64,000 nucleotides of DNA, from positions 434,001 through 498,000 of the forward strand of contig NZ_JAYKKJ010000001.1 in NCBI RefSeq assembly GCF_035969385.1. The letters run 5' to 3'. The notes under the pieces were generated by a model. That model saw only the letters and a list, made by a program, of their open reading frames with translations. It did not search any database and was not told where the DNA came from. Shown here piece by piece: positions 52,518-61,203 of the stretch. The translations under genes and the position numbers were made by a program. The stretch's first letter is position 1, and the number at the start of each line of letters is the position of its first letter. The stretch comes from SELP01 sp035969385 (GTDB lineage: Bacteria > Pseudomonadota > Alphaproteobacteria > Rhodobacterales > Rhodobacteraceae).

Positions 52518-53439
52518 GCGGGCGGTCGATATGCTGCTGCAGGTCATGGAGACCCGCCCCGCCAAGGTGCAGGCATCGGTCCTGCGGCAAGTTTCACCTC
52601 GGGCAACGGATCAGTTGCTCGAGGCCAAGCTAATGGTCGCGTCCGGACATATCCCGGTCGTCACCGCGATGGATAACTACGAAGACGAGCCCATCCCTGC
52701 AGAGTGGTGCGCCGACCGCAGGCAGTATGGATACAACAACAGCATCGGTCGGTGGGTTGCGGTTGATGCCGAGGAGATCGTAGCTCTTGCAGTTGATTAC
52801 CCGCTGCTCTTCGCGAAGATGTTGGTAGATTTCGAACGCGCTGCCCCGGCGCGCCCGATCTCGTTGATCGAAAGTGTCGCGTGGGACATTGGCACCATCC
52901 AGCTCAAGGGCGCGAAATCGCCCGTGCCGGTCTGGTTTGCACGTCGGCTTTCAGATCCTGCGGTGTGGAAAAAGGTTGGTGCTCTCCTGGAACGCAGGCC
53001 GCCTGACGAGGTTCGTGTCATCCTGACGTCCACACCAGGCGATCGCCTTCCTGTTGCTGCGAGAAAGAAGGACATCGTCATCAGCGTGAACGATGTGGCC
53101 AAAGCACCTGGAAAGCTGGCCATCTCACCGCAGGCCGTCGGCGCAAGGGTCTTCCCGGGCGAGGCGCAGCATCGGTTTCCGATTGATCATTCTGAAAATT
53201 GCGGGATCGTCTGGTATCGGGGTGAAACTCTCACGTTCAGCGGGGACAAACAGCGGCGTTTCTTGGAAATTCTGTTTTCGGCCTATTGGTCAAAGTCAAA
53301 AGTCCTGCGTCTTGCCGCTGTTCTTGAAGAGGCTGGCTATGGTGGTCAGGTGAATACGCTGAAAAAGGCTTTTGGCCGCGGCATCGACAAATGGCGTTTC
53401 GTCAAGGTCGAGAACGGAAACTGCTGGATCGATCCCTGA
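52501..53439 (+). CDS. unknown protein with possible C-terminal winged helix
   Basis: A 312-residue soluble protein that starts at a GTG inside the end of the previous gene. The N-terminal part is helical (RPAKVQASVLRQVSPRATDQLL). Residues about 245-312 (LTFSGDKQRRFLEILFSAYW, AAVLEEAGYGGQVNTLKKAFGRG, WRFVKVENGNCWI) look like a winged-helix DNA-binding domain. A UUCG-capped terminator follows 23 bases later. With its partner it may be an effector/sensor pair, but no function can be stated. Confidence 0.58.
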   Translation: MTSLTKRAVDMLLQVMETRPAKVQASVLRQVSPRATDQLLEAKLMVASGHIPVVTAMDNYEDEPIPAEWCADRRQYGYNNSIGRWVAVDAEEIVALAVDYPLLFAKMLVDFERAAPARPISLIESVAWDIGTIQLKGAKSPVPVWFARRLSDPAVWKKVGALLERRPPDEVRVILTSTPGDRLPVAARKKDIVISVNDVAKAPGKLAISPQAVGARVFPGEAQHRFPIDHSENCGIVWYRGETLTFSGDKQRRFLEILFSAYWSKSKVLRLAAVLEEAGYGGQVNTLKKAFGRGIDKWRFVKVENGNCWIDP

Positions 53440-53461
53440 TCCTGCCCCTCGTGTTTCTATG

Positions 53462-53490
53462 AAAAGGCCGTCCTTCGGGGCGGCTTTTTT
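53462..53490 (+). terminator. terminator with UUCG tetraloop
   Basis: GCCGTCC and GGGCGGC pair (one G-T) around TTCG at 53467-53484 and are followed by six T. It ends the two-gene operon. Confidence 0.9.
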
Positions 53491-53611
53491 CATTTTCAGG
53501 CGTCAAACTTCGCTGCCTCCCAGTTTGCCTCCCGGTTGCCTCCACGGTGCCTCCCAGCCCCTCCGCCATGGTGATCCCGCAAGTGTTCGCAAAAACCCCA
53601 AGGAGGTTCAC

Positions 53612-53821
53612 ATGGCGCTAAGACACCTTTCCCAGATCGAGCTGGCGGCTCGCTGGAACATTTCACATCGCACGCTGGAGCGTTGGCGGTGGACGGGCGA
53701 AGGCCCGAAATTCATCAAGCTTGGCGGTCGGGTCATTTACCGGCTCGAAGACGTCGAGGCTTTTGAGGTCGAGCAAATCCGCGGCTCGGACCACGAGCCC
53801 CACCGCCCAATGTCGGCATAA
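53612..53821 (+). CDS. excisionase/AlpA-like helix-turn-helix protein
   Basis: A 69-residue DNA-binding protein. LSQIELAARWNISHRTLERWRWTGEGPKFIKLGGRVIYRLEDVEAF is a complete winged HTH of the HTH_17 (excisionase) type. AGGAGG lies seven bases ahead of the ATG; the earlier open frame is not coding. It is the first gene of the phage-like replication operon and could act as excisionase for the recombinase or as the operon's regulator. Confidence 0.8.
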   Translation: MALRHLSQIELAARWNISHRTLERWRWTGEGPKFIKLGGRVIYRLEDVEAFEVEQIRGSDHEPHRPMSA

Positions 53822-53832
53822 GGGGGACGAAT

Positions 53833-54318
53833 ATGACAATTTCTAACCACATCACACTGGCCGATATCCACCGCATGCCGATCGGCCAAATCGCGGCACT
53901 GCCCGCTGATCAGCTAGCAATGCTGCGGGATGCGGCTGATCAGCAGCTCACCCAGGCCAAGACGGTCTCGGATTGGCTCGATGGTGCCATCTCACTGAAA
54001 TACGCCGAGCGTGCTGCCGAATGCCGCTCTGAGGCAGGCAAGGACACCGGCACGATCCGCTTCGAAGATGGTGGCGTCACAGTGATTTCGGACCTGACCA
54101 AGCGGATCGCTTGGGATCAGGCGCAACTCGCCCAGATCGCAGAAAACATCGCCTCGGCTGGCGAGGACCCGTCCGAGTTCATCGATACCACGTTGAAGGT
54201 GTCCGAGCGCAAATACACGGCGCTGCCAGAAAGCTGGCGCAAGGGTTTTGAGCCTGCGCGTACGGTCCGGACCGGCAAACCCAAGTTCCGCTTGGTGCTG
54301 GGCGAGGAGGTGCGCTGA
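53833..54318 (+). CDS. phage-type protein of unknown function
   Basis: A 161-residue soluble protein, helical in its first two thirds (IGQIAALPADQLAMLRDAADQQL) with a basic C-terminal segment. It follows the excisionase-like gene by 11 bases and shares one base with the next gene. Proteins of this size and place occur in phage recombination operons. No motif that tells a function. Confidence 0.6.
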   Translation: MTISNHITLADIHRMPIGQIAALPADQLAMLRDAADQQLTQAKTVSDWLDGAISLKYAERAAECRSEAGKDTGTIRFEDGGVTVISDLTKRIAWDQAQLAQIAENIASAGEDPSEFIDTTLKVSERKYTALPESWRKGFEPARTVRTGKPKFRLVLGEEVR

Positions 54319-55064
54319 TGGCTATTTCTCTTGCATCTCTGCGCACCAGTTCGGTGCTCCAACCACCGCGTATTCTGATCCACGGCGTGGCGGGGGTGGG
54401 TAAATCCACTTTTGCCGCTGACGCGGGCGCGCCGGTGTTCATCATGACCGAGGATGGGCTTGGCAAACTGCAGGTCCCGCATTTTCCGTTGGCGACGAGT
54501 TATGCCGAAGTGGCGGAATCGCTCGACGCCTTGCTGGAGGAAGATCACGACTACGGCACGGTCGTCGTTGACAGCGTCGACTGGCTCGAGCCGCTGATCT
54601 GGGCTGAGGCGTGCAAACGCAATGGCTGGCAGTCGATCGAAACCCCGGGCTTTGGCAAGGGCTACGCCGAGGCTCTGACCATTTGGCGCGAATACCTCGA
54701 TAAGCTGAACGCGCTGCGCGACCGGAAGGGCATGGTGGTCATCCAGATCGCCCATACCGACATCAAGCGTTTCGACAGCCCCGAGCATGAACCCTACGAC
54801 CGCTATGTGATCAAGCTGCAGACCCGCGCCTCGGCGCTGCTGCAGGAGCACTCGGATGTGGTGCTTTTTGCCAACTACCAGATCTCGGTTGCCAAATCCG
54901 ATGTCGGCTTCAACAAGAAGGTGACCCGGGCGCTCGGGTCCGGTGCGCGCGTCATGCACACCGAGGAGCGCCCCGCCTTCCTCGCCAAAAACCGTTACGG
55001 CCTGCCGGACACTCTGCCGCTTTCGTGGTCAGAGTTCCTCGCAGCCATGCCCCAATCCCAATGA
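54318..55064 (+). CDS. phage AAA/RecA-like ATPase (Sak4-like)
   Basis: A 248-residue P-loop ATPase. Walker A GVAGVGKST is at 23-31, a Walker B-like strand TVVVDSVDWLEPL follows near 81-93 and VVIQIAHTD is a sensor strand. This is the usual pattern of phage 'AAA_24' proteins, thought to be short RecA-type annealing/recombination proteins (Sak4). The adjacent DUF669 gene, which often pairs with Sak4 as a single-strand binding partner, strengthens this. Confidence 0.78.
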   Translation: MAISLASLRTSSVLQPPRILIHGVAGVGKSTFAADAGAPVFIMTEDGLGKLQVPHFPLATSYAEVAESLDALLEEDHDYGTVVVDSVDWLEPLIWAEACKRNGWQSIETPGFGKGYAEALTIWREYLDKLNALRDRKGMVVIQIAHTDIKRFDSPEHEPYDRYVIKLQTRASALLQEHSDVVLFANYQISVAKSDVGFNKKVTRALGSGARVMHTEERPAFLAKNRYGLPDTLPLSWSEFLAAMPQSQ

Positions 55065-55085
55065 TTGCCTTGAAAGGATATGACC

Positions 55086-55601
55086 ATGGCACGTTTTGAT
55101 ACGTCCTTTGACGCCACCAGCGTTGAACCCACCACCCCCTATGAGCTGCTGCCCGCAGGCAAATACCGTGCTCAGATCGTCGAGAGTGAAATGCGCGTGA
55201 CCCGCAACGGTATGGGGCAGTTTCTCTGGCTGATGCTGGATATTTTGGACGGCCAGCATAAGGGCCGGAAGATCTTTGATCAGCTGAACCTTGTGAACCC
55301 GAACCCGACCACGGTCGAGATTGCACAGCGGACGCTGTCGGCCATCTGCCATGCGACGGACCGGATGCATGTCAGCGACAGCGAGGAGCTGCACCTGATC
55401 CCGATGACGATCCAGGTGAAGATCAAGCCGCCGAAGAACGGCTACGGCGAGAGCAATGCCATTGCTTATTTGCCGCCTGAAGGTGGGGGCGCCACGGCCG
55501 CTGCGGCAAAGCCTGCTGCAACCCCAGCATCACCGCCCTCAACGCAAGCCGCTGCCGCCCCGCCCAAGATGGCCTCTGCGCCCTGGAACAAGAAGGGCTG
55601 A
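55086..55601 (+). CDS. DUF669 family protein (single-strand DNA-binding partner)
   Basis: A 171-residue protein. The N-terminal ~115 residues are beta-rich (LPAGKYRAQIVESEMRVTRNGMGQFLWLMLDIL, GRKIFDQLNLVN), matching DUF669 of phages. The C-terminal 50 residues are a flexible Ala/Pro-rich linker ending in APWNKKG, like the tails of SSB proteins. The start at 55086 is chosen because AAGGA is seven bases upstream; an ATG at 55080 would be too close to it. Confidence 0.78.
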   Translation: MARFDTSFDATSVEPTTPYELLPAGKYRAQIVESEMRVTRNGMGQFLWLMLDILDGQHKGRKIFDQLNLVNPNPTTVEIAQRTLSAICHATDRMHVSDSEELHLIPMTIQVKIKPPKNGYGESNAIAYLPPEGGGATAAAAKPAATPASPPSTQAAAAPPKMASAPWNKKG

Positions 55602-55666
55602 TCAATCGCGCTGCTCCGCATCCCTGACTGACGGGGCAGCGCCCAACCCCATCTAAGGATATTTCC

Positions 55667-56029
55667 ATGACTGACCTGCATAACGCGGCCCCTCGGGCCG
55701 TGATCAGCTCCGGCTTGCCTGATGACCAGCGCCGGTTGATCGAACTCGACGACGATATTGCCAAGATCCGCACGCAGATTGCGACTGCTGATCTGGCGCG
55801 CCAACGGGGGCAAAAGCCCATCGACCCTGACTGGTTTCACCGGGCGCGCACCGCGCTGCGCCACCTGTGCCGCGAACGGTCCGAGTTGCTTGCCAAAGGT
55901 ACCGGCCGTCGTCGCCGCGAAAAGCTGAAAGATGCTCTGATCGGCGTCCTGCGCGAGCGCCATGACCCGGACACTTGGAGCGGCATTCTGGCCGAGGCCC
56001 AAGCCCGTAGCGAACGGGAGGGCTTGTGA
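55667..56029 (+). CDS. small helical phage protein, unknown
   Basis: A 120-residue, charged, helical protein (LPDDQRRLIELDDDIAKIRTQIATADLARQ) that may form a coiled coil. It overlaps the nuclease gene by one base (TGATG). No family recognised. Confidence 0.6.
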   Translation: MTDLHNAAPRAVISSGLPDDQRRLIELDDDIAKIRTQIATADLARQRGQKPIDPDWFHRARTALRHLCRERSELLAKGTGRRRREKLKDALIGVLRERHDPDTWSGILAEAQARSEREGL

Positions 56030-56973
56030 TGGCTAATCTTCCCGCACCACCCACGCCAACGCTGACGGCGATCTACGCCGATTATGAGGCCCGCCAGGGC
56101 GATGGCTTCCGTGACCATCTCGGCGCATCCATCATCGGTAAATCTTGCGCACGCGCGCTCTGGTATGATTTCCGCTGGGTGACGCCGTCACGCTTTTCCG
56201 GCCGCCTGCTGCGTCTGTTTGAGACCGGCCAGCTGGAAGAGGACCGTATGGTGCGCAACCTGCGCGCCACAGGGGCCACTGTTTTGGAACTAGACCCCGA
56301 AACAGGACGGCAAATCCGCGTGGAGGCCCATGGCGGTCATTTTGGCGGCTCGCTGGATGGCGTCGCCCTCGGTTTGCTTGAGGCCCCGAAAACCTGGCAT
56401 GTGCTGGAATTCAAAACGCATGGCGTAAAAAGCTTTGCCGATTTGACCGCCAAGGGCGTCGTGCTGTCCAAGCCGCAGCATGCCGCGCAGATGCAGATCT
56501 ACATGCACCTGACCGGTATCACTCGGGCACTTTACATGGCGGTCTGCAAGAACACGGACGCGCTGCATATCGAACGGGTTGAGGTTGATTCTGCCATGGC
56601 AGAACGCCTTCTGGAAAAGGCTGGCCGGGTTATCTTCGCTCAGCACCCGCCTGCGCGTATCAGCGAAGATCCGGCTTGGTTTGAATGCCGTTTTTGCGAT
56701 CACCATGCTGCCTGTCATGAGGGCGGTGGGGCCGCTGTGACCTGTCGGTCTTGTCTGCATTCTACGGCCGTTGATGGTGGATGGCACTGCGCGCGGCACG
56801 ACAGAATGCTGTCGCCCGCTGAGCAGCGCGCCGCCTGCGGCAAGCATCTCTTCATCCCCGATCTCGTGCCGGGTGAGGTCATCGATGCGGGGGAGGATAT
56901 CGTCACCTACCGCATGGCTGATGGCTCCTCCTGGTCAAATGACGCCCGTGTCACGGAGGCCGCGCCATGCTGA
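56029..56973 (+). CDS. Cas4-like PD-(D/E)XK exonuclease
   Basis: A 314-residue nuclease. The active site is Asp110 in GGSLDGVA and Glu127-x-Lys129 in VLEFKTHG. One Cys near the N-terminus (Cys40) and a C-terminal cluster (CRFCDHHAAC, then CRSC and a later C/H pair) could hold an iron-sulfur or zinc site, as in Cas4 and AddB nucleases. In phage recombination modules such enzymes make single-stranded ends for the annealing protein. It overlaps the helicase gene by seven bases. Confidence 0.78.
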   Translation: MANLPAPPTPTLTAIYADYEARQGDGFRDHLGASIIGKSCARALWYDFRWVTPSRFSGRLLRLFETGQLEEDRMVRNLRATGATVLELDPETGRQIRVEAHGGHFGGSLDGVALGLLEAPKTWHVLEFKTHGVKSFADLTAKGVVLSKPQHAAQMQIYMHLTGITRALYMAVCKNTDALHIERVEVDSAMAERLLEKAGRVIFAQHPPARISEDPAWFECRFCDHHAACHEGGGAAVTCRSCLHSTAVDGGWHCARHDRMLSPAEQRAACGKHLFIPDLVPGEVIDAGEDIVTYRMADGSSWSNDARVTEAAPC

Positions 56974-58703
56974 CCCTGCGCCCATACCAAAACGCTGCGA
57001 TCTCTTCGATCTACGGCTATTTCAAGACCAACAAAGGTAACCCTCTGGTTGTCATTCCAACAGCCGGCGGCAAGTCGCTCGTCATGGCGTCCTTCATCGA
57101 AGGGGTGCTCAAGGCGTGGCCGGATCAGCGCATCCTGATCGTGACCCATGTGCGCGAATTGATCGCCCAAAACCATGCCGAGATGATCGGGCTTTGGCCT
57201 GAGGCACCGGCAGGCATCTATTCGGCGGGCTTGGGGAAACGTGAGGCGCAGGCCCGCGTCCTGTTTGCTGGCATCCAATCCATCCATCGCCGCGCCCATG
57301 AGATCGGCCACACCGATCTGGTGTTGATTGATGAGGCCCATCTGATCCCGGGCAATTCCAGCACGATGTATCGGCGCTTTCTGGACGCTCTGCAGGCGAT
57401 CAATCCTGCGCTGAAGGTGATTGGCCTCACCGCCACGCCGTTCCGAACGGGCAGCGGCATGCTGCATGAGGGCAAGGACGCACTCTTCACTGACATTGCC
57501 TATGAGGCGCCGGTACGTGATCTCATTGATGCCGGCTATCTCAGCCCACTGGTGTCGAAACAGCCCAATACGCGGCTCGACGTCTCGAAGGTTGGTACAC
57601 GTGCAGGGGACTTCATTGCCCGTGATCTGGCAGCCGCAGTCGATCAGGACGCGACGACGCGTGCGGCCGTTACCGAGATCATCACCCACGGAAAAGACCG
57701 CAAATCCTGGCTGGCGTTCTGCTCAGGCGTGGATCACGCACGCCATGTGGTCGAAGAGTTCGCGCGTCAAGGTATCACCTGCCGCACGATCTTCGGGGAC
57801 ACGCCAAAGGAGGAGCGCGATGCCATCATCGCGGCCTTCAAGCGCGGTGAAATCCGCGCACTGGCCTCGATGGGCGTGTTGACCACCGGTTTCAACGCGC
57901 CTGGCGTCGATCTCATCGCGCTGCTGCGTCCCACCAAATCCGCAGGGCTTTATGTCCAAATGGTCGGTCGCGGCACGCGCTTGGCTCCGGACAAGGAAAA
58001 CTGCCTGGTTCTGGATTTTGCGGGCAATGTCCGCCGCCACGGGCCGATCGATCTGGTGCGGCCCCGGCGGCCCGGTGAGGCGGGCGGTGGCGAGGCCCCC
58101 ACAAAGGTCTGCCCCGAGTGCGACAGCATCATGGCGCTCTCGGCGACGGAATGCCCTGATTGTGGCTATGTCTTTCCAGCACGTGAGGTGAAGATCGCCT
58201 CTACAGCGGCCACGCTCCCGGTTTTGTCTCCGAAGGTCCAATGGCTGCCAGTGCATGGTGTGTCCTACAGCCGTCATGACAAGCGCGGCGGCCTGCCCTC
58301 AATGAAGGTCACCTATAGCTGCGGGCTCAAGTCTTACAACGAATGGGTCTGTGTCGAGCATCAGGGCTATGCGCGCCAGAAGGCGCTCGAGTGGTGGCGC
58401 AAGCGCGCGCCGGGCTTCCCGATGCCGCGCACTGTCGACGATGCCATTGCGCAGGCTGGGCAGCTGACCCGGCCAACTGCGATCTCGGTGCGCCCGTCTG
58501 GCCGCTTTCTTGAAATCTCCGGCTACAGGTTTGATCCATGCGCCACATCAACTCCGGCCTCTGCGCCGTCTGCCACCGGGAACCTCGCGGGTTTGGTTGG
58601 TTCAACCCGATATTCACAGTCTCGGACAAGCGGCGGGACCAAAGCCGCAAAAACCTCTGTTCTCGCATCTGCCAGAACATCTGTCACTGGAGGTCAGGCA
58701 TGA
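56967..58703 (+). CDS. DEAD/DEAH-box SF2 helicase
   Basis: A 578-residue helicase. Motif I PTAGGKS is at 31-37, motif II DEAH near 119, motif III TATPFR, motif VI QMVGRGTRL. Behind the helicase core is a zinc ribbon (CPECDSIMALSATECPDC) and a DUF-like beta region (KVTYSCGLKSYNEWVC). The last ~50 residues are low-complexity (Ser, Thr, Ala) and are read across the next gene in another frame, so the natural end may have been near 58540 and the stop lost. It fits replication or recombination of the element. Confidence 0.85.
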   Translation: MLTLRPYQNAAISSIYGYFKTNKGNPLVVIPTAGGKSLVMASFIEGVLKAWPDQRILIVTHVRELIAQNHAEMIGLWPEAPAGIYSAGLGKREAQARVLFAGIQSIHRRAHEIGHTDLVLIDEAHLIPGNSSTMYRRFLDALQAINPALKVIGLTATPFRTGSGMLHEGKDALFTDIAYEAPVRDLIDAGYLSPLVSKQPNTRLDVSKVGTRAGDFIARDLAAAVDQDATTRAAVTEIITHGKDRKSWLAFCSGVDHARHVVEEFARQGITCRTIFGDTPKEERDAIIAAFKRGEIRALASMGVLTTGFNAPGVDLIALLRPTKSAGLYVQMVGRGTRLAPDKENCLVLDFAGNVRRHGPIDLVRPRRPGEAGGGEAPTKVCPECDSIMALSATECPDCGYVFPAREVKIASTAATLPVLSPKVQWLPVHGVSYSRHDKRGGLPSMKVTYSCGLKSYNEWVCVEHQGYARQKALEWWRKRAPGFPMPRTVDDAIAQAGQLTRPTAISVRPSGRFLEISGYRFDPCATSTPASAPSATGNLAGLVGSTRYSQSRTSGGTKAAKTSVLASARTSVTGGQA

Positions 58704-58924
58704 TCGATCCCACCCCAAATGAAATGCAGGCAATGAGCGTTGGCGGCCAATATGGTGGCGAATACCTCGAGAGTATCGGCAAATCGGATCTCGCCACCCT
58801 GACTGAGACCGAGTGGGATCGCTTCCTTGATGCGGTCATTACCGGATATTGCGATCAACTGCGCGCGCTGGCGGGACAAGACCGCACTCGGCTCGACGCT
58901 ATGACACCGGAGGTGCCGTTCTGA
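58538..58924 (+). CDS. DUF6511-like zinc-finger protein
   Basis: A 128-residue protein. The first half has two Cys pairs (CAVCHREPRGFGWF, LCSRICQNIC) consistent with a zinc finger; the second half (MIDPTPNEMQAMSVGGQYGGEYLESIGK, LTETEWDRFLDAVITGYCDQL) matches DUF6511 proteins of phages. It overlaps the helicase gene by 166 bases in another frame and ends in a one-base overlap with the primase start. Conserved-looking protein pattern favours this frame in the overlap. Confidence 0.7.
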   Translation: MRHINSGLCAVCHREPRGFGWFNPIFTVSDKRRDQSRKNLCSRICQNICHWRSGMIDPTPNEMQAMSVGGQYGGEYLESIGKSDLATLTETEWDRFLDAVITGYCDQLRALAGQDRTRLDAMTPEVPF

Positions 58925-61203
58925 TGGCTGAAACATCGTATATGGCGCGCTTCGGCGCACGGCTGGTCACCAATGGCTATGGCATCCTGCCGATCGGTCC
59001 GGGCACCAAAAAGCCTGGCCAGTTTAAGCGTGGAGCATGGGTAGACTACCCCGAGTGGAACCGGCACACCGAACGCCCGACCACGGAGGTTGAGGTGACG
59101 ACATGGGCGACCTGGCCCGAGTGTGGCATCGGGCTTGTTGGCGGCGCGGTTGCGGCTGTCGATATTGACGTCGTTGAGGATGCGGAACTGGCGCTCCACA
59201 TTGAGCAATTGGCGCGTGAACGTTTGGGGGATACCCCGGCGCTGCGCATCGGCAAGGCGCCAAAGCGGATGCTGATTTATCGCACACAAACCCCTTTCCG
59301 GGGCATCAAACGTCATCCGCTGGAGGTGCTTTGCCTCGGGCAACAGTTCGTGGCCTACGCCAACCACCCGGACACTGGCGCGCCCTATGCCTGGCCAGAG
59401 GAAGGGCTGGCTGATCTCGATATCACGGAGCTGCCTGAAATCACCGCAGAGATGGCGCGCGCCTTTCTGGATGAGGCCTATGCGCTGTTGCCCGAACATC
59501 TGCGGCAACGTGGCCTTGCGACAGCATCACCTGCCACGGAGCACCTGCAGGCCCATAGCCAGATGGGGACATTGCCTGCCATTGAGGCCGCGCTGAAATG
59601 GCTGCCCAATGCGGAGTTGGATTATGACAGCTGGGTGCGGATTGGTATGGCGCTGAAGGGCGCGCTTGGCGAGGCTGGGGGCGATATCTTTGCCGGCTGG
59701 TCAGCGCAGGCGGCAAAGGATGTGCCTGCAGCCACGATCAAAGCCTGGGCCAGCTTCAAACCCGATCGCATTGGCGCCGGCACGATCTACCACCTTGCCA
59801 TGGAGCGCGGCTGGCAACCTGATGCTTCACTGCGCTTTGATGGATCGACAGCCCGCGATGAACAGCATCCTGCGGCGGATCTCTTGTCGAAGCTGGGAGA
59901 ACATGCTGAGGGTGATGAGGAATCTTTGGCCACCTCGCCATTCACGCTGATCATGCCCGATGGATTGGTGGGGGATCTGACCGATTACATGCTGTCGACA
60001 GCCCGGCGTCCTCAGCCGTTGTTGTCACTCGGTGCGAGCCTTTGCGCGATTGGTGCGCTCATGGGGCGGCAGTATCGCACCGAGAGCAACCTGCGCTCGA
60101 ACCTGTATGTCGTGGGCATTGCGGATAGCGGATCAGGCAAGAACCACGCCCGCGAGATCATCAACGAGGTCTTTTTCGAGGCGGGGCTGGCCCATCATCT
60201 CGGTGGCAACAAGATCGCCTCCGGCGCGGGGCTTTTGACCGCGCTGCACCGCCAGCCTGCGATCCTCTTCCAGATCGATGAGTTTGGTATGTTCTTGGCA
60301 GCGGCGGCCGACCGGCGGCGCAGTCCACGCCATATCACCGAAATCCTCGACAACATGACCGAGCTTTACACGGCCGCGGGCGGGATATTTCTTGGTGCGG
60401 AATATGCCAACCGTGATGGCTCAAACGAGCGGCGGGATATCAATCAACCCTGCTTGAGTGTCTATGGCACTACGACGCCTTTGCACTTCTGGGGTGCATT
60501 GCAGGGCGCAAACGTCGTCGACGGCTCGCTGGCCCGCTTTCTGATCTTGCCGAGTGATGAGGATTATCCGGACGAAAATATCGCCGTGGGCATGCGCCAG
60601 GCTGATCCCGCGCTGATCGCCGGGTTGCAAAGCGTGGCCTCTGGTGGTGGGCACCAGAAAGGCAATCTTGCGGGCAAGACGGCCGATCAGAACACTGCTG
60701 TGAACCCGACTATCGTGCCCATGACCGAGGAGGCACGGGCCCGGTTTCGGCTGCTCAGCGCAGAGCTGACGGGTGAGTTGCGCGCGGCAAGCGGAACAGC
60801 CTTCACGGCGATCCTGGCCCGAATTGGGGAGAACGCGTTGAAACTGGCGCTGATTGTGGCGGTTGGGCGCGATCCGACAAACCCTGAGATCAATCTGTCG
60901 GCAGCAGACTGGGCGATCGATTTTGTGCGCCATTATGCGTGGCGGACCATGGAGGCTGTTGAACGCCATGTCGCGGACACCGAGACGGAAGCGCATCTCA
61001 AGCGGTTGAAGGAGATCATTCGAGCGGCAGGTGCGAAAGGCATCGCCAAATCCGAAATCACGCGCGCCTCACAATGGCTCAAGTCGCGTGACCGTGATGA
61101 GATCCTGCTGACCTTGATCGAAAGCGGGGATGTCACGACGGGCATGCGCGGCTCATCGACCAAGCAGGCCATGGTGTACAGGCTCGCGCGGTTTGGCGGG
61201 TGA
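58924..61203 (+). CDS. bifunctional DNA primase-polymerase with C-terminal ATPase domain
   Basis: A 759-residue replication protein. The N-terminal Prim-Pol domain (archaeo-eukaryotic primase fold) has the metal-binding Asp80-x-Asp82 in AAVDIDVV. A PriCT_2-type domain follows (LPNAELDYDSWVRIGMALKG to WASFKPDRIG, about 225-290). Residues 330-700 form a DUF3987-like P-loop ATPase/helicase with GIADSGSGKNH near 400. It would start replication of the element. The AT-rich repeat region that follows could be its origin. Confidence 0.82.
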   Translation: MAETSYMARFGARLVTNGYGILPIGPGTKKPGQFKRGAWVDYPEWNRHTERPTTEVEVTTWATWPECGIGLVGGAVAAVDIDVVEDAELALHIEQLARERLGDTPALRIGKAPKRMLIYRTQTPFRGIKRHPLEVLCLGQQFVAYANHPDTGAPYAWPEEGLADLDITELPEITAEMARAFLDEAYALLPEHLRQRGLATASPATEHLQAHSQMGTLPAIEAALKWLPNAELDYDSWVRIGMALKGALGEAGGDIFAGWSAQAAKDVPAATIKAWASFKPDRIGAGTIYHLAMERGWQPDASLRFDGSTARDEQHPAADLLSKLGEHAEGDEESLATSPFTLIMPDGLVGDLTDYMLSTARRPQPLLSLGASLCAIGALMGRQYRTESNLRSNLYVVGIADSGSGKNHAREIINEVFFEAGLAHHLGGNKIASGAGLLTALHRQPAILFQIDEFGMFLAAAADRRRSPRHITEILDNMTELYTAAGGIFLGAEYANRDGSNERRDINQPCLSVYGTTTPLHFWGALQGANVVDGSLARFLILPSDEDYPDENIAVGMRQADPALIAGLQSVASGGGHQKGNLAGKTADQNTAVNPTIVPMTEEARARFRLLSAELTGELRAASGTAFTAILARIGENALKLALIVAVGRDPTNPEINLSAADWAIDFVRHYAWRTMEAVERHVADTETEAHLKRLKEIIRAAGAKGIAKSEITRASQWLKSRDRDEILLTLIESGDVTTGMRGSSTKQAMVYRLARFGG

